In this document: positions 10,041-19,922 of the stretch, piece after piece | Numbering within the stretch: position 1 is the stretch's first letter | Layout: each line of letters opens with the position of its first letter | Assembly: GCA_905221605.1 (NCBI GenBank) | Contig: CAJNDS010000594.1 | Span: 64,001-107,940 of the forward strand | Source: Symbiodinium natans | Taxonomy: Eukaryota > Sar > Dinophyceae > Suessiales > Symbiodiniaceae | Reading direction: 5' to 3' | DNA: 43,940 nucleotides | The notes under the pieces: model-generated | What the model was told of the DNA's origin: nothing | Seen by the model: only the letters and a program-made list of their open reading frames with translations | Databases searched by the model: none | Translations under genes and position numbers: made by a program

Positions 10041-10998
10041 AAGGACACCGGGGAAGATGGTGGTCACTCCAGTGGCCCGCCCAGCCTTGATCTCAGCTTT
10101 CATGTCTTCGGGATACAGCGTGCAGTCCCCGTCCCCTCCCTCTGCTTTTGTTGTGGCTTGAGCAGCGGAACTGCTCCAGATGTTTTTGGCGCTTGGAGTT
10201 CGCAAAAGGCTGAGCGTCATAAATGTGCTGTTTTCCCCTGGGCGCCAAGTCGGGTCGCTCCCTGGAAGTTCAGCTCCTGACTTGCCATTTCTTGTTGCCC
10301 TAAGCTTGCCATAGAAACCTCCACATCCCGAGACGCCACGCCCCACGGACTCGGCGGTGAAGGCGGCCAAGCAGGCTGTGCCTGGAGCTGCATCCCGTGT
10401 TCTTCAGAAGAACGAGCTCTTGTGATGCTGCTGCGACAGTTGATGGCCGCAACTTCAAAGTGAAGACAAGCGATTTGCTACAAACGTCTAGTGCTCTAGG
10501 CCTCAAGTAGAGTAGGCTGCAAGGCGTAAACCCTGAAGTCCCCAAAAACCGTTCCGCATCCATCTCGTGCCAGGGAGGGCATCGCACATTCCGGGCCAGC
10601 ACCAAGGCGTGGCCGCCGGAAGTAGTTCCTTGGAGCCTCTGAATACCAAAATCCGAAGTCTGGAGTGCTGGCTGCATGTGCACCTGCAGAGTAAATGCAC
10701 ATGTGGCTTGGCCACACCATGTTGACTGCTCCTCCAATCTGACCTCCTAACTGTCTTGGAGCCGTGCCTGACTGATTTCGCAGGACTTGGAGTATTCGGA
10801 CAGGAAGGCAGGCACCACGGCGTGCGGACAGTTTGAGGGGGTATGCGGAAAGTGACCAAGCAGGGGCTCAGCAAACTTGAGCTGAGCAGCCATGCTATGG
10901 AGGAAAACGTGAAGCCCGTGGTGAAGCGGAGCCCTTCCGACGAGCCGGGCTCCCGGTCAGTGCAACTCGCGCCTTAAATCCAAAGCCCCCTTAAAACA
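10041..10998. other. about 1 kb with no recognised gene
   Basis: Minus-strand frames of 123-173 codons (9849-10370, 10300-10737, 10503-10874) overlap one another and plus-strand frames. None shows a domain; exons may be present but are not resolved. Confidence 0.3.
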
Positions 10999-11089
10999 AC
11001 CCTAAACCCTAAACCCCAAACCCTAAACCCTACAGCCTACACCCTAAACCCTAAACCCCAAACCCCTAAACCCTAAACCCTTACAAGGT
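10999..11089 (-). repeat. CCCTAAA telomere-type array
   Basis: About twelve units, several with the CCCCAAA variant. Confidence 0.9.
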
Positions 11090-11203
11090 CGGTCCATCCT
11101 TAAGTCGAAAAGCGTGCTCGAAGGTTCCTGTCCAGGAGCACGGGCGCAGGGAGCCCGGTGTCTGGAGGCGCGGAGCAGGTTCACGGGGGATAGCCATCCC
11201 TTG

Positions 11204-11293
11204 TGGTTTAGGGTTTAGGATTTAGGGCTTAGGGCTTGGGGCTTAGGGCTTAGGGTTTAGGGTTTAGGGTTCAGGGTTAGGGTTCAGGGTTTT
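11204..11293 (+). repeat. TTTAGGG telomere-type array
   Basis: About twelve units including GCTTAGGG variants, beginning GTTTAGGG. It lies 60 bases before the acceptor of the gene that starts at 11355. Confidence 0.9.
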
Positions 11294-11354
11294 CAAACCC
11301 GAAGAGAGCCCTATAACTCGGGGCCCCAGCCCCGAAGGCCTTTCCTCCTCGCAG

Positions 11355-12268
11355 CAAGAATTGACATCCACGATCATCCGCGGCACAGGGCCCAACCCAG
11401 CAATCTTCGAAGGCGGGCTGAACTTTAGCCGCAGCAGCAAGCTGCTGCGTGGTGGCTTCGCAGGTGCGGTGATATGGGGGTCCCGACGGGGATGGGTTAC
11501 TGTCACATATGGGAGAGAGGAGTGTGCGCTGAAGAATAGGCTGCCGGCAAAGTTGCCTTCGTAGTTATCAATCCTCCGACCACAGCCTGCGTGGACGAAA
11601 GCATACCCTAAACCCTGAACCCTAAACCCTAAACCCTAAACCCTAAACCCTAAACCCTAAACCCTAAACCCTAAACCCTAAACCCTAAACCCTAAACCCT
11701 AAACCCCAAACCCCTAAACCCTAAACCCTAAAACCGCTAAACCCTAAACCCTAAACCCTAAAAACCCCTAAAAACCCTCGACCCTGCGGTGTCCCACGGA
11801 GTCCTACGGAGTCCTACTTCGACTTTACCCTAAACCCTAAACCCTAAACCCTAAACCCTAAGCCCTAAGCCCTAAACCCTAAACCCTAAACCCTAAACCC
11901 TCAGAATTCTCACAGGGGCCCAGCAGCCTCCTGGCATGCGCGTGTCCTTCGGCTCCACGACGCCGAGGCTCCGGGAGTTTAGGGTTTAGGGTTGAGGGTT
12001 TAGGGTTGAGGGTTGAGGGTTTAGGGTTGAGGGTTTAGGGTTTAGGGTTTTGGGTTTAGAGTCATGGTGGGAAGTCAGGCATGTCACGCATTCTTCCTTC
12101 ATTGAGCTGGAGCGTAAGTGCCTCGATTTGGGCTTGTCGCTTGTGGCGTTTTTGGTTTGCGGAGGCCATGCTGCCTCTGAGGAGCCGTGCCCACCCAGGA
12201 TCAAGGGGGTTTTCGAAATTAGGCGGTACCTTTTTGGGGTCCTCACTCTAAGGGAAGCCTACTAGTTG

Positions 12269-12305
<37 letters not shown>

Positions 12306-12748
12306 AGGGATCCCCTACTTTCGTAAACCCCCATAAGGATGCTCTTCACAGCTTCGACACAAAGAGGGACTGTTACGTTCAGTTGAGTGCTTATGGTTCG
12401 GTGTCCCAATTCACAGGCGGCCGCCAGACTGCGAAGAGGGTAAAGGGAGAGGCTAAAGCAAAGCGGCTAAAGACGCGTAAGCAAGGCAGCAGTCAGGGGG
12501 GGGGCCGAAGTGAAGCAGTCTGGGGTCCAGATCGTGGATGCAAGAGAGCTTGCAGGAAGGCAACCCGAATCGCACCCAATGGCGTGGTAGATGCTGGTGA
12601 ATTCCAGCGCAACTCCGGCCCTCTTCTATGGACCATCCTACCAATCGAGAGCGATCAGGAATCATCCTGGCGGGAATCGGGTTGCTTCGGGGAGACAGCA
12701 GCAGTAACTGGCTCCAGTACCTGGAGCCCAGTGCTTTGCTCGGGGTAA
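11355..12748 (+). CDS. multi-exon gene, product unknown (5' end missing)
   Basis: Four open GC3-rich exons join in frame with GT-AG sites: 11355-11463 (after TTTCCTCCTCGCAG; QELTSTIIRGTGPNPAIFEG), 11916-11976 (AQQPPGMRVSFGSTTPRLR), 12079-12208 (SSFIELERKCLDLGLSLVAF) and 12338 onward (DALHSFDTKRDCYVQLSAYG). The last frame stays open through a basic stretch (KRVKGEAKAKRLKTRKQ) to a stop at 12746-12748, although its end may be wrong because GTAAAG near 12440 could be another donor. Introns: 11464-11915 with two CCCTAAA arrays; 11977-12078, mostly TTTAGGG; 12209-12337, an introner-like element. No family is recognised. The exon chain rests on frame continuity, not homology. Confidence 0.5.
11605..11779 (-). 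repeat. CCCTAAA array within predicted intron
   Basis: About 24 units, the left part nearly perfect, with later CCCTAAAAA and CCGCTAAA variants. Confidence 0.95.
11827..11900 (-). repeat. CCCTAAA array at 3' side of predicted intron
   Basis: About ten units separated from the previous array by 47 bases holding tandem GGAGTCCTACGGAGTCCTAC. It ends ACCCTCAG, 15 bases before the exon acceptor at 11915. Confidence 0.95.
11977..12059 (+). repeat. TTTAGGG/TTGAGGG array forming a predicted intron
   Basis: The array begins exactly at the predicted donor (exon ending GGGA, then GTTTAGGG) and makes up most of the 102-bp intron 11977-12078, whose acceptor is GGGAAGTCAG. Confidence 0.9.
12207..12334 (-). 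mobile_element. introner-like element, family 1 (copy E) with (AT)n insertion
   Basis: Ends GGGGGTTTTCGAAATTAGGC and CTACTTTCGTAAACCCCCAT are inverted copies; the usual centre is replaced by about 36 bases of AT repeat (12269-12304). The predicted intron 12209-12337 uses the GT of the left end and the AAG just outside the right end, and keeps the frame. Confidence 0.8.
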
Positions 12749-14455
12749 AAAATGGCAGCATGGGTGCACCAGCTCAGTACAGTGATCAACTCTTAGGGCT
12801 GTCAGAGGATGTCGTAGCTGTTTTGTAGACAACAACCCAGACCCAAGCCAGTAGCACTTGACCCTCAAGCCTTCATCTTCCCACCTGGGCGGCAGTGCAT
12901 CGTGTGAAGACAAGTAGCTGTGGATGTTCTTGCATGGAGCACCGATTCTCTGGCAATCTGACACGAGCCGAGCGCACCAAAGTTCGGCTTCCCACCTTGT
13001 ACCTGCCGCGTTGCGGAGCTCAGTGAGAGCAGGTTTCACACGAAAAGTCACGGCAAACCCCCGCACAGGACTCAACACTCGGAAAGCCCCCCCCATGTCA
13101 ACCTCTAGCCTTACCCCAGAAAGACTCAGCCGAGGTCCACTTTAGGACCCTTAGGACCTCGCAGATCTTCGCAGCTCCAGCCCGAACATATGGGTTAGGT
13201 TCCATCAGCACGTTTGAGAGCCACCGTTCCCATCGCAGATGTGCTGAGCGGCCTCCATGGGTGCTGCCACCGCGCGTTCAAACCCTGAACTTTAAACCGG
13301 CAACATCCTCAACTTGCGAAAGGCTGCTGTGTAATGGACTTCGACTCCCGCCCTCGCTCCCTCTCTCCCACTTGCATTTTTCTCGGGCGGTGCTGCCTTC
13401 GGGCAATCTTTTCAAACAATGGGAAGGGCAAGCTCGATGTGTTCTAGGAGCTTCAAGAGCAAGGTTTAGGGTTGAGATGGGTTGAGGGTTCACTGCTTTC
13501 CCCTTTGCTCCCTCGCCAGAGTGGAACGATCCCTTCGCGGCCTTCCTTGAGATCCGCACGCCTACGAATGCCACGGGCTTAGAGGTGACGCGATTGCCAC
13601 CGGCACACTCTGATCTCAAGAGATGATTGCTCTTGGTTTCAATTGGCTACTACCATTGGGTACTATTGATTGCGGTTGGCTACTATTGGTTTCTGTTGGT
13701 TGCTATGAGCTGCCTTCTTGCTTTGGGGTTGCCTCAGCTCCCCTCTGAGCATCTCTCCCAGGCCGCCATCCGGCCAGGCAGCCGTAGCAGCCGACGCACC
13801 AGTCCCTTGGGATGGCACTAAAGGCCTGTCTTTTTTATATTTTGGTGAGGTTATGCTGGAAGAGACTGCCTGACTGCACACCAGTCGCTCAGCTAGCATC
13901 TTTGCTTTCTTGTTGCATTGCGACTCCCACTATTCCCGGGGCACGGATTCCAAGAGTGGGTGGAAGCCCTAAGGCATTCTGATCAAGCGAGAGTCAGTTC
14001 AAGCACCCAGGCTTCGGATCGTTGACGGAGCGGCTGGAGGCCGAAAGACCAGCGGTCCACGTGGGTATTCATGGTTTTCATTGCAACTGCTAATGCAGCT
14101 GTTATGTCTGCTGCACGCAGCTGCCGATGAGTTCGTCCCGTGTTTTCGGTTCGTGCCTGAACCGGCAGGGCTTGAGGAGCCTTTGCGCCTCGCCATTGGC
14201 ACCAGTCAAGGCAAGCTGTGGCTTCGCAATTTGTTAGAGTTGAGGTGGTGATCTAAAGGTTCTTCTGGGAAATTACGTAGGGTTCCCATTTGGCCTTTAA
14301 GGGAAATATGGGTTTATAAGGGAAGTATGGGGTAATCTTTGGCAACATGTTGATCAACTCCCGCATTCGACTTGCAAGCCCTTGCCTACTGCCCTGACAC
14401 GAAGGAGTGCACGCAAGCGTGTTTGAACAAACAAAGCAACAGCACCCTACACCCG
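12749..14455. other. about 1.7 kb with no recognised gene
   Basis: A minus-strand frame of 144 codons (12662-13096) is the longest open segment and could be an exon. Others are short. A small degenerate repeat (GGTTGGCTACTATTG-like words) lies at 13630-13712. No domain is recognisable. Confidence 0.3.
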
Positions 14456-14788
14456 AAAACCCTAAACCCTAAACTCTTGCCTTCCTTCAGGACCTCCCGT
14501 CACTGGAGGGCCAGGCTGGCGGCCACGTTCTGCATGCAGCACACCAATTGCTTCTCCCCAGCCCACGGACCATTGCAAGTCCAAAGTATCCAAGGAGTCG
14601 AAGCTAAGATCCGCATGCTAAATTGCCATGCTTGCCAAGACTTGTGACCACAGGCTGACAAAGGGAGTTGCACCCAAGACCCCCCTTGGAGATTGCCAGG
14701 ATGAAGTGGCGCCGTTGGAAGCCGCGGCCCCAGAGAGCATTGGGCCGAGAGCAGGCCCATGCCACGTGGAGCATTTTGGAGTTTAGCA
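14456..14788. other. unassigned DNA with a short CCCTAAA tract
   Basis: Three CCCTAAA-like units at 14456-14476, then open frames on both strands without a recognisable product. Confidence 0.3.
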
Positions 14789-14902
14789 AATAATATCTGG
14801 GCCTTAGTAACTAGAATAGGGTTTTGGTGGTTATAAAAGCGTAATTATATAGGGACCATAAAGGGGAACACCACTAGTAATTATTCCGACTCCTATATTA
14901 TT
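14789..14902. mobile_element. possible third family of short inverted-repeat element
   Basis: AATAATAT at 14789-14796 is matched by ATATTATT at 14895-14902. Just inside, TAGTAACTAG (14805-14814) partly matches the inverse of CTAGTAATTA (14874-14883). The body is AT-rich and unlike the flanks. It is followed by TTTTTTCCTCAG and an open exon, as an intron would be. Only one copy was seen, so family status is unproven. Confidence 0.45.
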
Positions 14903-14918
14903 GTCGTTTTTTCCTCAG

Positions 14919-14985
14919 AGTCAAGGTGGACCGCCTGGATGGAACAGAACCGATCCAGTTCGAGGAGAATCCGCTGCTGGGCTGA
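14919..14985 (+). CDS. exon candidate, product unknown
   Basis: After the strong acceptor TTTTTTCCTCAG one frame encodes VKVDRLDGTEPIQFEENPLL and a glycine before TGA, with nearly all third positions G or C. It may be the last exon of a gene or may be spliced just before the stop. The 5' neighbour is the inverted-repeat element; no upstream exon was identified. Confidence 0.4.
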
Positions 14986-15012
14986 AGATGTCTGGGCTTT
15001 GGAAGCCCATCC

Positions 15013-15056
15013 CCTGAACCCTGAACCCTAAACTCTAAACCCTAAACCTAAACCCT
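15013..15056 (-). repeat. CCCTAAA tract before an exon acceptor
   Basis: Six imperfect units followed by TTTTCAG at 15056-15062, a typical-looking 3' splice site. Confidence 0.85.
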
Positions 15057-15062
15057 TTTCAG

Positions 15063-15185
15063 GCTTTCCCGGCTTCCCTTGTCCGGGGCTTTCGAGGACT
15101 CCAAGCCGAGAAACGGGGTTTCAACGGCGAGTTGTGTGAATATGTCCGCCTTTCGCCGTCGTGGAAAGTGCAAGTTTCCAGGTCA
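15063..15185 (+). CDS. exon candidate, product unknown
   Basis: After TTTTCAG one frame is open (AFPASLVRGFRGLQAEKRGF, then NGELCEYVRLSPSWKVQVS). The pattern of a short Leu/Gly helix followed by NG, Cys and a V-x-V strand looks like a small beta-barrel repeat, but I cannot name a family. The likely donor lies near CCAGGTCAGG at 15178-15187. The frame continues into the (TG)n tract if not spliced. Confidence 0.4.
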
Positions 15186-15233
15186 GGCAAAGCCGCGTGT
15201 ATTTGCTACGGGGCATTCCTGATCCGTAGAGGG

Positions 15234-15283
<50 letters not shown>
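15234..15283. repeat. (TG)n microsatellite
   Basis: About 24 uninterrupted TG units. Confidence 0.95.
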
Positions 15284-15284
<1 letters not shown>

Positions 15285-15949
15285 GCGAGCCGAAAGCCTG
15301 GCATCTGCAGCACATGCTGATTATACTTTATTATAGTATTTTATATCGGATCACTTTATGTTATCTTATTTCAAACTTCATCGACGTCTTTCAGCTGTTG
15401 GCCTGCGTGGCGAACCGCGCAGAAAAGTCGGCAACCGGCCCCCTGAATAGTTTGTTCGTTCTTTGGCCGAGCCCTGCGCCTCAGGTTTGCCTCCTACCTG
15501 AGGCTGCGGCCGGCAATGGCCTCAGCTGAGCGCCGCAAGAGCACCCGCACCTGAGCTGTTAAGATCCTTAAGGCTTACTGTTTTAACCTGTTAGGTCTAA
15601 CTTCATGGTGGCACGGCCTCTGCAAGGGCCTGAACTCCGGAGCTTCTGCAAGCTGCTGCTCTAAGGAGGCTCAGAAGATCGTGGTCCCGGAGCCGCCGAT
15701 GGAGAACCGTCCGAGACCTCAGCGTTGTGCTGTTGACGGTTCAACGATGGTGGTGGTGCTGGCACGGGCACCGGTACTAGTAGCGCGCGCGCTCTGTCAA
15801 AAAAGTGGCCAAGCTTCGGTCTTCGCATGAGTCGTTCCGCGCCCAAAAGCAGTGAGAGCTGCTTCGATCTGCAACCCGTCTAAGGGGCAGCCCACTCTGA
15901 AGTGCCTGCTCTTTAGTCTGCCTCTTTTGTGGATTGTATCCCTCCCGCC
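15284..15949. other. unassigned DNA
   Basis: AT-rich after the TG tract (15310-15380), then GC-rich sequence with short open frames on both strands. No recognised product. Confidence 0.3.
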
Positions 15950-16084
15950 TCAGATTTGCGCGCGGAAGTGCTGAAGACGAAGAAGCAGCTTCTGGAGGCC
16001 AAGACCCCTGAGCTCAAAGAGCCGCATGTCTTGGGGACGCCTTGCCATGATATTGGAAGCCAGCAACTGGTGCAGGTGGTCTAG
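15950..16084 (+). CDS. exon candidate, product unknown
   Basis: One frame reads DLRAEVLKTKKQLLEAKTPE and continues KEPHVLGTPCHDIGSQQL to a stop at 16082-16084. Third positions are mostly G or C, and the N-terminal half looks helical and charged. The acceptor would be CCTCAG at about 15946-15951. It could be a C-terminal exon. No partner exon was identified and no family is recognised. Confidence 0.35.
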   Translation, partial: SDLRAEVLKTKKQLLEAKTPELKEPHVLGTPCHDIGSQQLVQVV

Positions 16085-16595
16085 GCATCAACCATCAACC
16101 GATCACCCACCTCAGCTAGCACTTGTGGGGCATCCTCACACCCTAGCCGATGGTTGCAGTGCCTTTTGGTTCGGGGAAAATTGCTCCCCCGGCCAGCTCC
16201 TTGGCCATCGCGGTCCCTAAGCTTCCAGGTTGCGCTGAAGATGGAGATGATAGCGCGAGCCCTACTTGGGACGCGGCAACTGAGTAGGCTTCCGGGTTTT
16301 TGGGTGGCTTTCGTCACGTTGAGATCGTCAGCTTCCAGGGCGGCTAAGAATTGCGTAAGCGATTCCGAGTGGACAACTGCGAGAGATAAAAACAAGAATT
16401 GAGAGCCTGCGGCTACGATGCCGACGACGACGACAGCACTCCCCTCGACCACCGCATCTGCGGCAGCCAGGTGCGCCCAAGTAGCGGTGAAGTGGTGAAG
16501 GGGGCAGCGTGGAAGTTTCGGTGGGAGCTCGGACCTCGAGGCTTTCACTAGTGGGATCGATGGGCTTTGGAACACGGGCTGAGTGGGTAATGGGC
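16085..16595. other. unassigned DNA with opposing open frames
   Basis: A minus-strand frame of 164 codons (16081-16575) overlaps an 82-codon plus-strand frame. No domain is recognisable in either. Confidence 0.3.
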
Positions 16596-16660
16596 CCCAA
16601 ACCCCAAAACCCTAAGCCCTAAACCTTAGACCACAAAACCCGAGACCCTAAACCCTGATC
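16596..16660 (-). repeat. degenerate CCCTAAA tract
   Basis: Units such as CCCCAAA, CCCTAAG and GAGACCCTAAACCC. Confidence 0.75.
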
Positions 16661-16712
16661 GTGTTTGACTCAGGCTGTCCCTCTTCCCGACTCTGGGTTC
16701 CTCGTGTTCGGG

Positions 16713-16800
16713 TTTAGGATTTAGGGTGTAGGGTTTAGGGTGAAGGGTTTAGGGTGAAGGGTTTAGGGCTTAGGGTTTAGGGTCTAGGGTCTAGGGCTTC
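16713..16800 (+). repeat. degenerate TTTAGGG tract
   Basis: About twelve units with GTGTAGGG, GTGAAGGG and GTCTAGGG variants. With the tract at 16596 it brackets a 50-bp island. Confidence 0.8.
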
Positions 16801-17585
16801 GGGTACGAGTGCGACTAGAGCTTTCAAATGTCTCATGCGCGGGGTGGTCAGCCTCTTGTTGTCGGGCTCACCCGGCAAGGGTTCCGGATGTAGGGCTCAA
16901 ATAGCTTACAAACCTTTGAGAACCCGGCCCTTGGTGGTGTTTTGGAGGATCACAGAGGCCCCCCTAGGCCCTATTTTGATCATCAGACTTTCTTGGGATC
17001 GTGATTCCGGTACAGCCGCCACAAGTAAGGCGGCCAAGGAAGCCCTGTGCATGCATCAATTCCGAAAACCCTTTCTGGCTCGGTCTTCCCAAGTTTCGGG
17101 GGACTCAAAAGGTTCCAGCCCGGAATCCATACATGGGCGCGCCACCTTCAAAACTTTTGGCAGATGTGGTGCCTGTCAACAGCATGTCACCCAGTTTTCC
17201 AGGCCAGGACTTTCCGAACCCTCAACCCTAAACCCTAGTTGCCTATGTCTGCGGTTACTTTCTGGATTATGGTTCCCTGTTTGGGTTCGATTGTAATGCG
17301 TCCCCTTATACCTGCGAGAACCTGAGCCCTTTCCGATGATCGTCTTAATTGCCAGTGTTTTGGACTGCCGCATTTAGATGACTGTAGGACCATAGGCCTA
17401 GGTTTTATGCGTCCCTTTCTGTTGCACCTTGAGGGCGTTGCTGCTCCCAAACCCAGAGTGAAGTCTACCTATTATGCAAGAAGGCTTCGACGTCACCCGC
17501 CGAAGTGCCAGAGATGTGGGTTAGGGCTTGGGGGAGGGAATCCCCAAAGTCAGGTAGCCACGAGGCGACCTATTGCTTGTGTACA

Positions 17586-19922
17586 AGTGGCGGTGGATGC
17601 CGTGCTTTCACGCACACCCTGGGTGTCTACCGGGCCTTGCATCACATGGGAGTCATGGGCAAGCTTGACGCAATCAGCTCGGTTTCCGGAGGTACGTGGG
17701 CATCCTCCGTGTACATGTTCGGCAAGGAATTTCACGGCAAGCCTATTGACACTGAGAGGATGCTCGGCGATCCAACCACACCGTCTGAATTGACCCTGGC
17801 GAAACTCCGAGAGGAGGTGGCGCCCTTTGCATGGGGCTTGGCCCACGAGAATGCCCAGGGCCGCGTGCAGGAATTTGTGGGGAGAGTTAGCGACAAGGAT
17901 ATGTGGAAGAGGGCGGTGTCCAAGCTCGTGCTGGAGCCTTTTGGCTTGGGCAACATGGACAGCTACATGGCGCAGAGCCTCGGCCATTGAAGCAATATCG
18001 TTGATGCCTGTTAATGTTGGTTCTGCTGACAAGGGGCCATACAGACATAAGGGCTGCAACTCTTTCACGTACTTCAAAGGCCTAAACCCTAAACCCTAAA
18101 CCCGGAAACCCTAAAGCCTAAACCCTAAACCCTAAACCCTAAACCCTAAACCCTAAACCCTAAACCCTAAACCCTAAACCCTAAACCCTAAACCCTAAAC
18201 CCTAAACCCTAAACCCTAAACCCTAAACCCTAAACCCTAAACCAACCCTAAACCCTAATGTAAAGTATTTTAAAAGGCATTGAGAGAAGCTAAGGAACGC
18301 TGTGGACGTTGAGCGCATCAAAGCCGAGAACCCGGGACTGAAAGATGCCGTCTTCCAAACGCCTCGCGCAGACCGACCACCGTTGCTAGAAGTTCAACTT
18401 GGGGATATGTTTTCTAGATCAGTGTCAGGGATCCTTCTTACTTTTTGGGTTATGGGCTTTCTTATATATGAACAAAAGGATCCTTTTTTCTTCCTAGGGG
18501 AACAGGGATGAAGTTTTTGTGTCCCTTAAAAGTTATAGTTGGGTTTTGAGAGGCTCTTCTTTAACAACATGGTGCCAGAGGGTTTAAAGGGGCGCCGGGG
18601 GGCCAAGCCAGGCTGTTCGTGATGAACGGGGCCTTGCTGGCACCAACCGGGTACAAGGTTGACGAGGACAACATCGTGTCATTCCAGATGAGCCCCGACT
18701 ACACTGGGAGCCCCTTCTTCCCCATGGACTGCGAGCTGGGCTACTCGCTGGCTCCCCTCTGCCTTCGGCCCTGGCCTTGCCGATGCGCCTTGAAGACAAC
18801 CGTGGGGGGTGGCATGGTGGAGACTTTTGCCTTTGGTGGCACGGCTCCTGAGGGAGGTGTGCCAGGTACGCAGGGAAAGCTGCCGGTGGGGGCCCCCAGC
18901 AAGCCTTTCTCGTTAACCACGGCCGTGGCGATAAGCAGTTTCGCGCCAGCTGTCTTTGCAGCATACTCCTACTTCACCGCTTGCACGTTTAACATCCATG
19001 GGCAGTACTGGCCGGTGGCTGGGGGCAAGCGTCCGGCAGGTGCCAAAGCTCGTGAGTTCCAATTTGGCGATGGTGGCAACCTTGACAACTCTGGCCTACT
19101 GCCACTTCTGCAGCGTCAGGCAAAGAATGTGATCTGGATCGCAAGCAGTTCGGACCCTCTCAGCCAGACATATGATTTTGAGAATGCCACGCAGCACGAT
19201 TTCGACCCTGTCGTGGCTGGCGTTGTTGGCCAGCTCTACAGCGCATTCGGCTATGCCCAGAATCTAACTTGCACAGAAGTCTTGGATAGTCTTGGTGTGC
19301 TTATTAGTGTGCGGGCTGATGTTTTTGATGCCAAGGAGAGATCCATGGGGCTGCTACTACGGCAACAACCAAGTCTTCAAGAAGTCTGCGCTCTTGGGTG
19401 TTGTCCAGAAGCTTGCAAAGCTCAAAGCCGAGGGCAGGCCTTCCGTGATCAAGGAGAAGCTGGAGGCAGAGTCGTCCCCGCAACTCCTCACGCCATATGG
19501 GTGCTCAGAAAATTAGGGACCCCTATAATCGACCCCCAAATAGTAGGATTTCTTTGCAATAAGATACAGCACCCCTGATTTCGGAAGCCCCCCCCCCCCT
19601 TTCCGGCAGTCATGAGTATCAGGTGATTCCAAACTACTTTTGGGGCATCGTGGGTGGCTACGAGATAAATTTGGTCCTGATCTACCTGGATGTCTCCATG
19701 GGCTTCCAGCAACAGCTGCCGGAGGAGACTCAGCAGGAGATCGCCAAAGGAGATGAGGGCACCTTTGCCAACTTTCCAGTCTATGACACGACCAACAACA
19801 ACGCGAGCCTCACTTTGGGCTTGACAGGGCCGCAGGTAAATTTGCTGGCCGCGCAAGGTGAGTACGCCGTCAGGCAGAATGCCGACCTCATCAAGGAGCT
19901 CATGGGCAAACGGCTCTCCTAA
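17586..19922 (+). CDS. patatin/cPLA2-like phospholipase, split by introns; 5' end not found and one frame break
   Basis: Exon 17586 to about 17977 carries the oxyanion motif GGGCR (17589-17603) and the nucleophile motif SSVSGGTW, Ser codon at 17685. Exon 18295-18381 (VERIKAENPGLKDAVFQTPR) joins 18612 in frame through a GT-AG intron of 230 bp. Exon 18612 to about 19340 holds NGALLAPTGY, GGGMVETFAFGG and the catalytic-Asp motif GDGGNLDNSGLLPLL (Asp codon 19069). Exon to 19500 (YYGNNQVFKKSALLGVVQKL) joins 19610 in frame through a 109-bp GT-AG intron; the last exon ends GKRLS, stop 19920-19922. In this family a Ser-Asp dyad cleaves acyl ester bonds of phospholipids. Between 19340 and 19360 the reading frame shifts by one: either a very short intron, an assembly error or a disabling mutation. 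No signal peptide was seen because the true start is missing. Confidence 0.8.
18081..18258 (-). repeat. 178-bp CCCTAAA array inside a phospholipase intron
   Basis: About 25 units, nearly perfect from 18120 to 18240. It lies between the exon ending near 17977 and the exon starting near 18295, both of which belong to one recognisable protein. This is the best-supported case of a telomere-type array inside an intron. Confidence 0.95.
19496..19597 (+). mobile_element. introner-like element, family 1 (copy F), forming a phospholipase intron
   Basis: TATGGGTGCTCAGAAAATTA at the left, ATAGTAGGATTTCTTT inside and CTGATTTCGGAAGCCC at the right match the family consensus. The predicted intron 19501-19609 starts at the GT within the left terminus and ends TTTCCGGCAG; splicing joins YG to HEYQVIPNYFWG in frame. 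A poly-C expansion (19588-19599) lies at the right end. Confidence 0.85.

Noticed and set aside
12062-12169. Minus-strand 35-residue open frame beginning MASANQKRHKRQAQIE
   Set aside because: The plus strand over the same bases is GC3-rich and joins in frame with exons on both sides, so the minus frame is its shadow.
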